From Gammaproteobacteria bacterium (GTDB lineage: Bacteria > Pseudomonadota > Gammaproteobacteria > JAJPIJ01): 64,000 nt of DNA. The stretch spans positions 140,855 through 204,854 of the forward strand of contig JAJVIQ010000001.1 of the NCBI GenBank assembly GCA_022071965.1. Direction: 5' to 3'. Position 1 is the first letter of the stretch, and the number at the start of each line of letters is the position of its first letter. The notes under the pieces were generated by a model. It was not told where the DNA came from. It made no database searches and saw only the letters and a program-made list of their open reading frames with translations. The translations under genes were made by a program, and so were the position numbers. Of the stretch, positions 9,791 to 23,519 are shown one piece after another.

Positions 9791-11238
9791 GACTCTGGCT
9801 GGCATTGCAGCAATGGTGGAGCGGCGAGGCCGTGCTGCTGTGGACCGATGCGCTGCTGTTCCTGCTGCTGATGGCGCTGGTCGCGGCGTACGTCCACGTC
9901 CGTCGTGATGAACCGCTGCGCCGCTCCTGGCGCCGCGTGCTGGGAAGCGCACCGGCCATGGCCTCGGCGATCGTGCTGTCGGTCTACATCCTGGTCGCGC
10001 TGTTGGATTCGCTGCACTTCCGGCCGCTGCAGCCCGCCGGGGAGAGCGGCGAGCGCTACGAGGCAGGCGTCCTCAGTGTGCTCGACGCCGCCCTCACGCC
10101 CGAGCGCACCCATACGGAGCGATCATATTCCCGACCCATGGCCATCCGGGCGCTGGAGATGACCACTGTGATGGACCCCGACGGCCTATCGCGGCAGGAG
10201 TACCCGCGGCTGAAGTACGGGGGTTCGCATCTGCAGGACCCGGCGCAGCGCGGCGCTGATCTGCTGGCGGCGAGCGCGCGGGCGCTCGCACAGGCCGTGC
10301 TGACAACGCTGCTGGCATGGGCGGCGATCAGCGGGGTGCTGGCGCGCCGGCACGGCCTGAGCTGGCGCATCGCCGCCTCCGGCATCCCCGGAAGGGCCGG
10401 TGCGGTGCCCTGGCGCACAATCATGATGACCCTGCTCGTGCTGGTATCGCTGGGCTGTCTCTGCGCCGAGCTGGGCCCGCGTTACCATCTGCTCGGGACC
10501 GACAAGGTCGGCAACGACGTGCTCTTTCAATCATTGAAGGGCGTCCGGACGAGCGTCGTAATCGGTACCCTGACGACGCTGCTGACGCTGCCGCTGGCGA
10601 TAGCCTTCGGTGTGGCCGCCGGCTATTTCCGCGGCCCTGTCGATGATGCCGTCCAGTATCTGTACACGACGCTGGATTCCATCCCCGACGTGCTGCTCAT
10701 CGCCGCCATGGTGCTGGTCATGCAGGCTTACATGGCCGGGCATGCAGAGGGCTTCAGCAGCGTGCAGCAGCGCGCGGACCTGCGCCTGGTATTGTTGTGC
10801 GCGGTACTGGGGATCACGCGCTGGACCGGGCTGTGCCGGCTGCTGCGAGGCGAGACCCTCAAGCTGCGGGAGCAGGATTACGTGCACGCCGCGCAGGCGC
10901 TCGGCGCGGGTCACCTGCGCATCCTGGGGCACCAGATCCTGCCGAACGTCATGCACCTCGTGCTGATAACGGTGGTCATGCAGTTCAGCGGACTGGTGCT
11001 GGCCGAAGCGGTGCTGTCCTACATCGGGATCGGAGTCGACCCGGGCATGCACAGCTGGGGAAACATGATCAACAGTGCGCGACTGGAACTGGCCCGGGAA
11101 CCGGCGGTCTGGTGGTCGCTCACGGCCGCGCTCGCGTTCATGCTGGTCCTCGTGCTCGCTGCCAACCTGTTTGCCGACGCCGTGCGCGACGCATTCGATC
11201 CGCGCGCGACGCGGCGGTCGGAGGAAGCTGGGCGCTGA
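9787..11238 (+). CDS. Peptide ABC transporter permease (DppC/OppC/YejC type), long form
   Basis: Second permease subunit, 483 aa, clearly longer than ordinary OppC (about 300). The N-terminus has one helix (about 16-38), a second at about 56-74, a polar presumably periplasmic stretch (about 75-160) and a third helix. The canonical permease domain follows, with GTDKVGNDVLFQSLKGVRTS, the EAA loop YVHAAQALGAGHLRILGHQI, and a terminal LFADAVRDAFDPRAT. The start overlaps the first permease's stop. Some YejC-like and NppC-like permeases also carry N-terminal extensions, so the length is probably genuine and not a fusion. It presumably acts with the tethered receptor upstream. Confidence 0.92.
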   Translation: MRLWLALQQWWSGEAVLLWTDALLFLLLMALVAAYVHVRRDEPLRRSWRRVLGSAPAMASAIVLSVYILVALLDSLHFRPLQPAGESGERYEAGVLSVLDAALTPERTHTERSYSRPMAIRALEMTTVMDPDGLSRQEYPRLKYGGSHLQDPAQRGADLLAASARALAQAVLTTLLAWAAISGVLARRHGLSWRIAASGIPGRAGAVPWRTIMMTLLVLVSLGCLCAELGPRYHLLGTDKVGNDVLFQSLKGVRTSVVIGTLTTLLTLPLAIAFGVAAGYFRGPVDDAVQYLYTTLDSIPDVLLIAAMVLVMQAYMAGHAEGFSSVQQRADLRLVLLCAVLGITRWTGLCRLLRGETLKLREQDYVHAAQALGAGHLRILGHQILPNVMHLVLITVVMQFSGLVLAEAVLSYIGIGVDPGMHSWGNMINSARLELAREPAVWWSLTAALAFMLVLVLAANLFADAVRDAFDPRATRRSEEAGR

Positions 11239-11439
11239 CCACCGCGGCGCCGCATTGACAAATGGCACGAGGCCGACAAGGATCGCGCCCAGCCTGCGGG
11301 GGAGTGTGGCGATGACCCCCGATCACGGAACGAAAGCCGACGGTCACGGCTCCAACCATGGCGCTCCCGTGAGGATCGTCCACACACTGATGGCGCCGCT
11401 GTTGGCCACCTGTTCAAACCGCATCCAAGAGCGACGAGT

Positions 11440-12264
11440 ATGAAAAGATTGATTCTTGCACTGAGCATCGCCCTGGCCGCGATGAACGCCCCTGGCGCCA
11501 CCCTCGCCGAGGCCAAGGCCGCATTCAACAGGGGTGACCATGCCACGGCATTGCCGACGTTCGAGGCACTGGCCCAGGACGGCGACCACGAGGCGGAGTT
11601 CTATCTCGGGTTGATGCATTACGCCGGTCTGGGCACCAAGGCTGACAAGGCCGCCGCGCTGGAGTGGTTCCGCAGGTCGGCGGAAGCGGGCAATCCCAAG
11701 GCCCAGAACAACCTGGGCGCGCTGTACCAGAAGGGCGACGGGATCGGGCAGAATTTCGCCGAGGCCATGAAATGGTACGGCAAGGCCGCCGAACAGGGCA
11801 TGGCCATGGCGATGCAGAGCATCGGCTACCTTTATTTCAAGGGTGAAGGCGTAGAACAGAATTACGACAAGGCCGTGGAATGGTGGAACAAGGCCTCCGG
11901 GCGCGGAGATTCGCAGGCGAAGTTCAATCTCGGCCTGATGTACTTCTCGGGCAAAGGCGTGAAGGCCGACGTCCCCAAGGGTATCAAGCTTTGGCGCGAG
12001 GCCGCCGAGATGGGCAATGCCGAGGCGCAGAGCGCCCTCGGCAACATCTTCTTCAACGGCACCGACGTCGATCAGGACTTCCAGGCGGCCTATATGTGGT
12101 TCCGGCTTGCCACCGCTTTCGGCAGACCCGGGGACGATTTGAAGGCGACGATGGCCGCCCAGCGCCTGAAGAAGAAGGAGCTCGATCAGGCTGAGAAGGA
12201 GGCACAGGAGAAGTTCGAGGTCATCAAGGCCGGCCTGATCAGGCAACAGCAGCAGGACGGCTGA
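11440..12264 (+). CDS. Secreted Sel1-repeat (TPR-like) protein within the peptide-transporter locus
   Basis: The protein is 274 aa with a signal peptide (MKRLILALSIALAAMNAPGA) and at least five Sel1-like repeats of about 36 residues. Repeat landmarks are EFYLGLMHYAGLGTKAD, AQNNLGALYQKGDGIGQN, AMQSIGYLYFKGEGVEQN, AKFNLGLMYFSGKGVKAD and AQSALGNIFFNGTDVDQD. It ends in a charged helix. Sel1 repeats are protein-interaction scaffolds, and the periplasmic location is inferred from the signal peptide. It sits between the permease genes and the ATPase gene, with about 200 bp upstream and 98 bp downstream. It could be an accessory of the transporter or an unrelated insertion; no catalytic motif is present. 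Confidence 0.85.
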   Translation: MKRLILALSIALAAMNAPGATLAEAKAAFNRGDHATALPTFEALAQDGDHEAEFYLGLMHYAGLGTKADKAAALEWFRRSAEAGNPKAQNNLGALYQKGDGIGQNFAEAMKWYGKAAEQGMAMAMQSIGYLYFKGEGVEQNYDKAVEWWNKASGRGDSQAKFNLGLMYFSGKGVKADVPKGIKLWREAAEMGNAEAQSALGNIFFNGTDVDQDFQAAYMWFRLATAFGRPGDDLKATMAAQRLKKKELDQAEKEAQEKFEVIKAGLIRQQQQDG

Positions 12265-12362
12265 GCGGCGTGGCGCCCTGAACCGGGCGGGGCCGGAACG
12301 ATCGCGTGCTACCATTGCGCGGTGCGTAGACGATCGCGCATTCCCGCCAAGGGGCGGATCGG

Positions 12363-14384
12363 ATGACCGGACCACTGCTCTCGGTATCCGATCTGCGCGT
12401 GCATCTGGACACCGGCGGGCCGCCGGCGCGTGTCGTCGACGGGATATCGTTCTCAATCCGTGCCGGCGAGACCTTCGTGCTGCTGGGCGAGTCCGGCTGC
12501 GGCAAGTCGATGACCGCCCTCGCGCTGCTGCGGTTGCTGCCGCCCGCCGGCCGCTACGCGAGCGGATCCATCACTCTCGGCAGCACCGATCTGCTGCGGA
12601 TCCCGGAGCAGGCGATGCGCGACGTGCGGGGCCGGCGCATCGCCATGATCTTTCAGGAGCCGCAGACCGCGCTCAATCCCGTGCTCACCGTCGGGGCGCA
12701 GGTGGGCGAGGTGCTGGCACGGCACCGCGGGCTTCGCGGCGCCGCCATGCGCGATCGCGTCGTCGAGTTGCTCGACGATGTCGGGATCGCCGATCCGCGG
12801 CGCCGCGCCGAGGAGTTCCCGCATCAGCTCTCCGGCGGCATGAAGCAGCGCGTCATGATCGCCATGGCGCTGGCCGGCGGGCCCGACCTGCTCGTCGCCG
12901 ACGAGCCGACCACGGCGCTGGACGTCACCATGCAGGCACAGGTGCTGCAGCTCCTGCGCGAGATCAAGGAGCGCACCGGCATGGCCATCCTCCTCATCAC
13001 GCATGACCTTGGCGTGGTCGCGGAGATGGCCGATCGGATCGCGGTGATGTACGCCGGTCAGATCGTCGAGGAGGCGCCGCGGACCGAGTTCCTCGGCGCG
13101 CCGCTGCATCCGTATTCCCGCAAGCTGTTCGAGTCGTTGCCCGACGAAAGCCGCCGCGGCGCCCCGCTGGCAGTCATCGAGGGTGTCGTGCCGCCGCTGA
13201 ACACGGAGTTCCGGGGATGCCGGTTCGAGACGCGCTGCGAGCGACGCTGGCCGACCTGCGCGCTCCTGCCGCCGAAATGGATCGATGCCGGCGCCGGCCG
13301 CTACGTGCGCTGCCATCTTCATGACCCCGCGATGCGTGACATCCCGGAGGGTGTGGCGCGCGCAGGCCGGGCGCAAACGGCGGCCGACGGTCCGCGGCAA
13401 AAATCGCATGCCGCCGCCACGCTGATCGTGCGTGATCTCCAGGTGCACTTTCCCATCCAGCGGGGGATCCTCAGGCGCACGGTCGGGCACGTCTACGCGG
13501 TCGATGGCCTCACCCTGGCCGTTCCGCCCGCAAGCACGCTCGCGCTCGTGGGCGAGTCCGGCTGCGGCAAGACGACTACGGGCAAGGCGATCGCCCGTCT
13601 GCTCGAGGCGACCGGTGGGGAGGTGCGATTCGACGGGATCGACGTGCTCGCGCTGCGCGGAGCGGCGCTGCGGCGCTTGCGCCGGGAGATCCAGTTCATC
13701 TTCCAGGATCCGTACGCGTCGATGAATCCGCGCATGAACGTCGCCGACATCGTCGCCGAGGGTATGGTGGCCCAGGGGATCGGCCGCACCGCGGCCGAGC
13801 GACTGCAGCGTGTCGACTCGCTCCTGCACCAGGTCGGCCTGGACCCGGGGGCGAAGAGCCGCTACCCGCACGAGTTCTCGGGCGGTCAGCGGCAGCGGAT
13901 ATGCATTGCGCGCGCGCTGGCCGTGCAGCCGCGTCTGGTCATCTGCGACGAGCCCACCAGCGCACTGGATGTCTCGGTGCAGGCGCAGATCCTCAATCTG
14001 CTGCGAACGCTGCAGGAGGAACTGGGGCTGAGCTACCTGTTCATCACCCACAACCTCGCGGTCGTGCGCTATCTTGCCCACGAGGTTGCGGTGATGTACC
14101 TGGGCCGCATCGTCGAGCGCGGACCGGTCGAGGAGGTCATGGCGCGCCCGCGCCATCCTTACACGCGCGCGCTCCTGTCCGCGGTGCCGCAGGTGGACCC
14201 GGAGACCGGAAGGGAACGGATCCGCCTGCGGGGCGAGCTTCCTTCGCCGTCCTCACCGCCCTCCGGTTGTCATTTCCACCCCCGCTGCCCGGTGGCGGAG
14301 CCGCGCTGCCGTGAGCGTTACCCGGCCGCGGTGAGCGTCGGCCCCGACCATACGGCACACTGCCACCTGCTGGCGCCACCGTAG
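12363..14384 (+). CDS. Peptide ABC transporter ATPase, fused double-domain (DppD-DppF/YejF type)
   Basis: Cytoplasmic energy-coupling subunit of the importer, 673 aa, with two complete ABC ATPase domains in one chain. Domain 1 has Walker A GESGCGKS at about 42-49 and signature LSGGMKQR at about 159. Domain 2 has Walker A GESGCGKT at about 397-404 and signature FSGGQRQR at about 505. Both carry the Walker B sequence DEPT. Each half ends with the oligopeptide-type cysteine-rich tail ([15 protein letters not shown] and [15 protein letters not shown]), which in DppD/DppF-like ATPases is linked to an iron-sulfur site. Together with the receptor and two permeases it completes an importer. Its own GGGGCGGA ribosome site suggests it can be translated independently of the Sel1 gene. 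Confidence 0.94.
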   Translation: MTGPLLSVSDLRVHLDTGGPPARVVDGISFSIRAGETFVLLGESGCGKSMTALALLRLLPPAGRYASGSITLGSTDLLRIPEQAMRDVRGRRIAMIFQEPQTALNPVLTVGAQVGEVLARHRGLRGAAMRDRVVELLDDVGIADPRRRAEEFPHQLSGGMKQRVMIAMALAGGPDLLVADEPTTALDVTMQAQVLQLLREIKERTGMAILLITHDLGVVAEMADRIAVMYAGQIVEEAPRTEFLGAPLHPYSRKLFESLPDESRRGAPLAVIEGVVPPLNTEFRGCRFETRCERRWPTCALLPPKWIDAGAGRYVRCHLHDPAMRDIPEGVARAGRAQTAADGPRQKSHAAATLIVRDLQVHFPIQRGILRRTVGHVYAVDGLTLAVPPASTLALVGESGCGKTTTGKAIARLLEATGGEVRFDGIDVLALRGAALRRLRREIQFIFQDPYASMNPRMNVADIVAEGMVAQGIGRTAAERLQRVDSLLHQVGLDPGAKSRYPHEFSGGQRQRICIARALAVQPRLVICDEPTSALDVSVQAQILNLLRTLQEELGLSYLFITHNLAVVRYLAHEVAVMYLGRIVERGPVEEVMARPRHPYTRALLSAVPQVDPETGRERIRLRGELPSPSSPPSGCHFHPRCPVAEPRCRERYPAAVSVGPDHTAHCHLLAPP

Positions 14385-14441
14385 GCGGGGCGCCGCGCCG
14401 GGGTGCGCTGCCGGCGGCCCAGAGACGGCGGCGAGCGGCCC

Positions 14442-15479
14442 TCAGGACGCCAGGCGCGCGACGATGGCGCGCGTCATTTCCCTGGTCGTCGCGCTGCCGC
14501 CGAGGTCGCGGGTATGCACCCTGTCCTCCGTGAGTACCGCCTTGATGGCGGCTCGAATGCGGCGCGCCGTGGCGTGCTCGTCGACGTATTCGAGCATCAT
14601 GCAGGAGGCCAGCAGCAGGGCGTTGGGGTTGGCGACGCCCTTGCCGGCGATGTCCGGCGCCGATCCGTGCACCGCCTCGAAGATGGCCGCATCCTTGCCG
14701 ATGTTGGCGCCGGGCGCCATGCCCAGGCCGCCGACCAGTCCGGCCATGAGATCCGAAAGGATGTCACCGAACATGTTGGTGGTCAGCAGCACGTCGAACT
14801 TGCTCGGGTCCATGACCAGTTGCATCGCGCAGGCGTCGACGATGCGATCCTCGATGGCAAGCTTGTCCTCGTAGAGTTTGCCGACCTCGCGTACCGTCTC
14901 CAGAAACACGCCGGTCAGCGCCTTGAGGATATTGGCCTTGTGCACGATGGTGATCTTGCGGCGGCCGTTGCGCAGCGCGTAGTCGAACGCGAACTCGGCG
15001 ATGCGCCGGCAGCCGGCGCGCGTATTGATGCCGGCGCCGATGGCCACGGCGTGGGGATCGCCCTCGATCGGGAAATAGTGCTCGAAGCCGACGTAGTAGC
15101 CTTCCGTATTTTCGCGCACCATCACCAGGTCCACGCCCTCGTAGCGGCCACCGGAGATCCAGGTGCGTGCCGGGCGCACGTTGGCGTAGAGATCGAAGGT
15201 CTGCCGCAGCGCGACGTTCGCGGATCGGTAACCGCCCCCGACGGGCGTGGTCAGCGGGCCCTTCAGTGCCAGCTTGGTACGGCGGATGCTGTCCAGAGTG
15301 ACCTGCGGCAGGGGATCCTGGTACTTCTCCATGGCGGCCATCCCGGCCACCTGCTGCTCCCAGCTGAACGGGGCGCCGACGGTCTCGAGCACCTCCAGCA
15401 CGGACTCGACGATCTCCGGGCCTATGCCGTCGCCGGGGATCAAGGTTACGGGGAATTTACCTTCGTGTCTCGCGGGCAT
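14442..15479 (-). CDS. NAD-dependent isocitrate dehydrogenase (isopropylmalate/isocitrate dehydrogenase family)
   Basis: Beta-decarboxylating dehydrogenase of 345 aa, most likely converting isocitrate to 2-oxoglutarate with NAD. The start MPARHEGKFPVTLIPGDGIGPEI is the family N-terminus. Other landmarks are the substrate loop VRENTEGYYVGFEHYF, the lysine in VHKANILK, the metal-binding DACAMQL and [10 protein letters not shown], and [15 protein letters not shown] near the nucleotide site. The short form and VREN motif resemble the mitochondrial-like NAD-IDH of several chemolithotrophs rather than E. coli Icd (416 aa). LeuB is separately encoded at 29962, so this is not the leucine enzyme. Homoisocitrate or tartrate dehydrogenase activity cannot be excluded. 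It is divergent from the next gene with a 199-bp shared gap. Confidence 0.82.
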   Translation of the reverse strand: MPARHEGKFPVTLIPGDGIGPEIVESVLEVLETVGAPFSWEQQVAGMAAMEKYQDPLPQVTLDSIRRTKLALKGPLTTPVGGGYRSANVALRQTFDLYANVRPARTWISGGRYEGVDLVMVRENTEGYYVGFEHYFPIEGDPHAVAIGAGINTRAGCRRIAEFAFDYALRNGRRKITIVHKANILKALTGVFLETVREVGKLYEDKLAIEDRIVDACAMQLVMDPSKFDVLLTTNMFGDILSDLMAGLVGGLGMAPGANIGKDAAIFEAVHGSAPDIAGKGVANPNALLLASCMMLEYVDEHATARRIRAAIKAVLTEDRVHTRDLGGSATTREMTRAIVARLAS

Positions 15480-15678
15480 GGCAGTCCTTAATCGTTGATG
15501 TTTCCCGATGAATTCGCGCCATTTTACATGACGCGCGCCGCCAGCGGGCGGGCGCCGGCGGCCAGGCACGCCGGGCGGCACCCGTTCGATGCGTCGGCGC
15601 AATCTGGTAACGTGGCGCGGATCCCGGACTGCCTCCGTGGCAGTTCGCCGGCCAGAGGAAAGACACCCGGAGGACGAG

Positions 15679-16548
15679 ATGACGGCGAAGTCCATACCGA
15701 CGCGGAAGTTGCGCGCCCTGATGCAGAAGCCCGGCATTGTCCGCTCGCTGGGCGCCCACGACGTGCTCACCGCGGTCGCCATCGAGCAGGCGGGATTCGA
15801 GACGGTCTTCATCGGCGGATTCGGCACCAGTGCCAGCCTGTATGGCCTGCCCGATCTCAATTTCCTGGGCATGACGGAGATGGCCGATGCCGTGCGGCGC
15901 ATGGCGCATCGCGTCTCGATACCGGTCATCGCCGATGGCGATACCGGTCATGGCGATCTGCACAACGTCATGCGCTGTGTGGCGGAGTTCGAGGCGGCCG
16001 GGGCGGCCGGCATCATCCTGGAGGACCAGGTGTTCCCGAAGCGCTGCGGGCATTTCGAGGGCAAGCAGGTCGTCCCGATGGAGGAGATGATCCAGAAATG
16101 GAAGGCCGCCGTGCGCGCGCGCAGCGACAAGGACTTCCTGTTTGTCGCGCGCACCGACGCGCGCGAGCCCAACGGCCTGGAGGATGCCATCGATCGCGTC
16201 AATGCCTACTGCGCTGCCGGTGCGGACGTCGCCTTCATCGAGGCTCCGTTGGCGGTCGCGGAGATGGAGATCATCTGCAGGAAGGTGCCGCACCCGAAGC
16301 TCGTCAACATGCTGGCCTTCGGCAAGACCCCCATCCTGACCAACGCCGAACTGGAGGAGATGGGCTTCAAGATCGCGGTGGCGCCGATCGACTCGGTCCT
16401 GATCACGGCGTACGCCATGCGCGCGATGGCGCAGATCTACATGCGCGAGGGCAAGACCACGGCGCTTGCGGACGGGATGCTGCGCTTCGACGAGATCAAG
16501 GACATGCTCGGCGTCGAGGAGTTCCTCTCGCTGCGCGATCGCCTTTAG
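15679..16548 (+). CDS. Isocitrate lyase/PEP mutase superfamily enzyme
   Basis: Protein of 289 aa from the ATG at 15679 (good CGGAGGACGAG ribosome site). It is a TIM barrel of the isocitrate lyase/phosphoenolpyruvate mutase superfamily. The mobile active-site loop is KRCGHFEGKQ, preceded by DGDTGHGD (metal-binding aspartates) and GIILEDQVFP; VARTDAREPNGLEDAI follows. The length suits methylisocitrate lyase, oxaloacetate decarboxylase or dimethylmalate lyase-type members, and the sequence lacks the longer insertions of true isocitrate lyase. Which C-C bond it cleaves cannot be read from sequence. The divergent partner is isocitrate dehydrogenase, so a role in organic-acid metabolism is plausible but inferred. 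Confidence 0.8.
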   Translation: MTAKSIPTRKLRALMQKPGIVRSLGAHDVLTAVAIEQAGFETVFIGGFGTSASLYGLPDLNFLGMTEMADAVRRMAHRVSIPVIADGDTGHGDLHNVMRCVAEFEAAGAAGIILEDQVFPKRCGHFEGKQVVPMEEMIQKWKAAVRARSDKDFLFVARTDAREPNGLEDAIDRVNAYCAAGADVAFIEAPLAVAEMEIICRKVPHPKLVNMLAFGKTPILTNAELEEMGFKIAVAPIDSVLITAYAMRAMAQIYMREGKTTALADGMLRFDEIKDMLGVEEFLSLRDRL

Positions 16549-17669
<1,121 letters not shown>

Positions 17670-17849
17670 GGGAGCGGCGCGGTCGCGCGCATCCGCCGGT
17701 GGCGGGTGGTCCGATCGCCGCTGCGGCCGCGGGCGCCGCAGGCCGGGTGTCTCCTATCACGCGCTGCCGGATTCGCCGAGCTCCACCTCGCCGCGCCGGT
17801 TCACGCGCACCGGGATGCCGTGCGCCGGGGACTCGCGGGGAGGCCCGGG

Positions 17850-18374
17850 CTACTCCTTGTAGCCGCCCGCCGCCTTCACCATGTAATCGACGGCGGCCTT
17901 CACCTCGTCATCCGTCAGATTCGGATTGCCGCCGCGTGGGGGCATGCCGCGCAGGCCCTTGATGGAATGCTCGTACAGCTTCTCGCGTCCCTGGGCGATG
18001 CGCGTGGCCCAGGCAACCTTGTTGGCGAATTTCGGCGCACCGTTCATGCCCGCCTGATGACATGCCATGCAGATGCCCTGCGCGATGACGGCGCCGTCGA
18101 TGGGCTTGGCCGGCGCCGCTGCCATGGCCGGCGGCGGTTCCGTCTGCGCGGCGGCGACCGGCGCGGTCCCGGCGGCAGGCGCGGTCTGCGCGGCAGGCAA
18201 GGTCCCGGTCGCCGAAGGCGGCGGCTGCGCGGCGATCGGTTCGGCGGGCAGGGGTGATTCGGCCGGCGCCGCGGCGCCGGTTTCCGGGGCCGCCGCCTCC
18301 TTCTTGGAGCAGGCCATCAGGACCAGGGAGAGCGTCATCGCCAGCAGCGGAAGCAAATCGCGATATTCCGGCAT
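17850..18374 (-). CDS. Lipoprotein cytochrome c5-type monoheme c cytochrome
   Basis: Small electron carrier with one c-type heme. The protein is 174 aa from the chosen ATG (MPEYRDLLPLLAMTLSLVLM). A lipobox LMAC places the lipidated cysteine at residue 22, so it should be anchored in a membrane facing the periplasm. Residues 23-90 are a long Ala/Pro linker. The cytochrome c5 domain follows, with heme motif CMACH at 102-106 and a distal methionine in GLRGMPPRGG. It ends TDDEVKAAVDYMVKAAGGYKE, characteristic of c5. An in-frame start 17 codons upstream (18425) lacks the tight signal peptide. The gene is antisense to, and located between, dapB and carA. Confidence 0.88.
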   Translation of the reverse strand: MPEYRDLLPLLAMTLSLVLMACSKKEAAAPETGAAAPAESPLPAEPIAAQPPPSATGTLPAAQTAPAAGTAPVAAAQTEPPPAMAAAPAKPIDGAVIAQGICMACHQAGMNGAPKFANKVAWATRIAQGREKLYEHSIKGLRGMPPRGGNPNLTDDEVKAAVDYMVKAAGGYKE

Positions 18375-18503
18375 CGGGGTGATTCCGTTGGGTTTTTGGG
18401 TAGGCGGTACGATGAAGTGTAGCACCTGACCGGCCTCTGAATGCCATTGGCACGCGGCCGCCGACGACGGGGTTTTCGCCTTTCATCACCGTCCCCGCTC
18501 AAG

Positions 18504-18555
18504 TACAATTCGTGCGGTACGCGGGAGCAGACCAAAAGGAGATGGTCGCTCCCGC
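18504..18555 (+). promoter_or_regulatory. carA leader: -10 box and stable hairpin (possible attenuator)
   Basis: TACAAT at 18504-18509 can serve as a -10 box, with only a weak -35 (TTTCAT at 18481-18486, 17-bp spacing). Just downstream, 18521-18528 GCGGGAGC plus 18530-18533 GACC pair with 18544-18547 GGTC and 18548-18555 GCTCCCGC. This makes a 12-bp stem with one bulged A and a 10-base loop AAAAGGAGAT, followed by TTTCGT. It lies about 35 bp before the carA ATG and could terminate or pause transcription, although the T-run is short. Confidence 0.45.
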
Positions 18556-18590
18556 TTTCGTATGTGTCTCCCGCTGGAGATCCTCAATCG

Positions 18591-19730
18591 ATGCTGAGTT
18601 CGCAACCGGCCCTGCTCGCGCTGGAAGACGGCAGTGTGTTTCGCGGCACCTCCATAGGCGCCGTCGGAGAGTCCGTCGGCGAAGTCGTGTTCAACACGGC
18701 CATGACCGGGTATCAGGAGATCCTTACCGACCCGTCGTATTGCCAGCAGATCGTGACGCTGACCTACCCGCACATCGGCAACGTCGGGACGAACACCGAG
18801 GACGCCGAATCGGCCAGGGTCCACGCCGCCGGGCTGGTGGTGCGGGATCTTCCGCTGGCGCTCAGCAACTGGAGGGCGCAATGGCCGTTGTCCGAATACC
18901 TGCGCAACCACAACGTGGTGGCCATCGCCGATGTCGACACACGCCGATTGACCCGGCTGCTGCGTGATCACGGCGCCCAGCGCGGCTGCATCGTGGCCGG
19001 GGACGCCGGTGTCGACGAGGCGGCTGCGGTCGCCGCGGCGAGGGCCTTCCCGGGCCTGATGGGCGCGGATCTGGCCAAGGTCGTCAGCACCTCGAAGCCG
19101 TATGAATGGACGCGGGGCAGCTGGCGGCTGGATGCGCCGGAAGGGCGCGCGCCGGCCACGCGGCCCTACCGGGTCGTCGCCTACGACTATGGCGTGAAGT
19201 TCAACATCCTGCGCCTGCTGGCCGATCGCGGCTGCGACCTGACGGTGGTGCCGGCTCAGACCCCGGCCGCCGAGGTCCTGCGCGAGAAGCCGCATGGCGT
19301 ATTTCTCTCCAACGGGCCTGGCGATCCGGAGGCCTGCGACTACGCCATCGCGGCGATCCGGGAGTTCATCGGCGCCGGCGTTCCGACCTTCGGGATCTGC
19401 CTCGGTCATCAGCTGATGGGGCTGGCCTGCGGCGGCCGCACGCTGAAGATGAAGACCGGCCACCACGGCGCCAATCACCCCGTGCTCGACATCGACACCG
19501 GCCGGGTCATGATCACGAGTCAGAATCACGGCTTTGCCGTCGACGAGGCGACGCTGCCGGAGGAATTCCGGGCTACGCACCGCTCGCTGTTCGACGGCAC
19601 TTTGCAGGGCATCCATCATCGCCAGAGGCCGGTGTTCGGCTTCCAGGGTCATCCTGAGGCGAGCCCCGGCCCGCACGATGTCCAGCCGCTGTTCGAACAT
19701 TTCATCGAGCTGATGCGTGCGGCCAGGTGA
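18591..19730 (+). CDS. carA: CarA, carbamoyl phosphate synthetase small (glutaminase) subunit
   Basis: CarA hydrolyses glutamine and passes ammonia to CarB for carbamoyl phosphate synthesis (arginine and pyrimidines). The protein is 379 aa (E. coli 382), starting [19 protein letters not shown]. The class I amidotransferase domain is C-terminal, with nucleophile Cys270 in FGICLGHQ and the partners His354 and Glu356 in FQGHPEAS. The N-terminal domain contains the conserved [19 protein letters not shown]. The reading frame is open upstream to 18441, but the 18591 start matches family length and follows the leader hairpin. carB begins 24 bp downstream, so the two form one operon, probably with greA. 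Confidence 0.97.
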   Translation: MLSSQPALLALEDGSVFRGTSIGAVGESVGEVVFNTAMTGYQEILTDPSYCQQIVTLTYPHIGNVGTNTEDAESARVHAAGLVVRDLPLALSNWRAQWPLSEYLRNHNVVAIADVDTRRLTRLLRDHGAQRGCIVAGDAGVDEAAAVAAARAFPGLMGADLAKVVSTSKPYEWTRGSWRLDAPEGRAPATRPYRVVAYDYGVKFNILRLLADRGCDLTVVPAQTPAAEVLREKPHGVFLSNGPGDPEACDYAIAAIREFIGAGVPTFGICLGHQLMGLACGGRTLKMKTGHHGANHPVLDIDTGRVMITSQNHGFAVDEATLPEEFRATHRSLFDGTLQGIHHRQRPVFGFQGHPEASPGPHDVQPLFEHFIELMRAAR

Positions 19731-19754
19731 CGGCAGATCGAAAGGCGACGACAG

Positions 19755-22993
<3,239 letters not shown>

Positions 22994-22997
<4 letters not shown>

Positions 22998-23470
22998 ACA
23001 AGACGCCCATGACGGTAGCCGGAGCGCAGAAGCTGCGCGAGGAACTGCAGTACCTGAAGGCCGCCGAGCGGCCGCGCATCATACAGGCGATCGCCGAGGC
23101 GCGCGCGCACGGCGACCTCAGCGAGAATGCCGAATACCACGCGGCGCGCGAGCAGCAGGCCTTCGTCGAAGGCCGCATCAAGGAGATCGAGAACAAGCTT
23201 GCGACCGCCGAGATTATCGACGTGAGCCTCATCGAGGCCAGGGGCAAGGTGGTGTTCGGCGCGACGGTCGAGATCACCAACGTGGAGACCGGCGAGAGCG
23301 TCGTCTACCGCATCGTCGGCGAGGACGAGGCCGACATACAGGCGAGCCTCATCTCGGTCAGATCGCCGATCGCGAGGGCGCTCATCAACAAGGAGGAAGG
23401 CGACGTCGCGCTAGTCGATGCGCCGGGTGGGCGCATCGAGTTCGAGATCATCTCCATCCGCTACGAGTGA
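22994..23470 (+). CDS. greA: GreA, transcript cleavage factor
   Basis: GreA enters the RNA polymerase secondary channel and stimulates cleavage of backtracked RNA. The protein is 158 aa, exactly as in E. coli. The N-terminal coiled coil carries the tip acidic residues in [20 protein letters not shown]; the aspartate and glutamate of GDLSENAE coordinate the catalytic metal. The C-terminal FKBP-like domain contains [16 protein letters not shown] and ends in [13 protein letters not shown]. The start overlaps the carB stop by four bases. Confidence 0.97.
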
Positions 23471-23519
23471 ACCCCGCGCGGAGACGGCGTCCGCGCCGCG
23501 GTCCCTGACCCAACGGGCA

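Noticed and set aside
18542..18590. Possible leader peptide before carA starting at ATG 18542
   Set aside because: The GGAG directly abuts the ATG with no spacer, and the frame runs on into carA without an early stop, so it is not a typical leader peptide.
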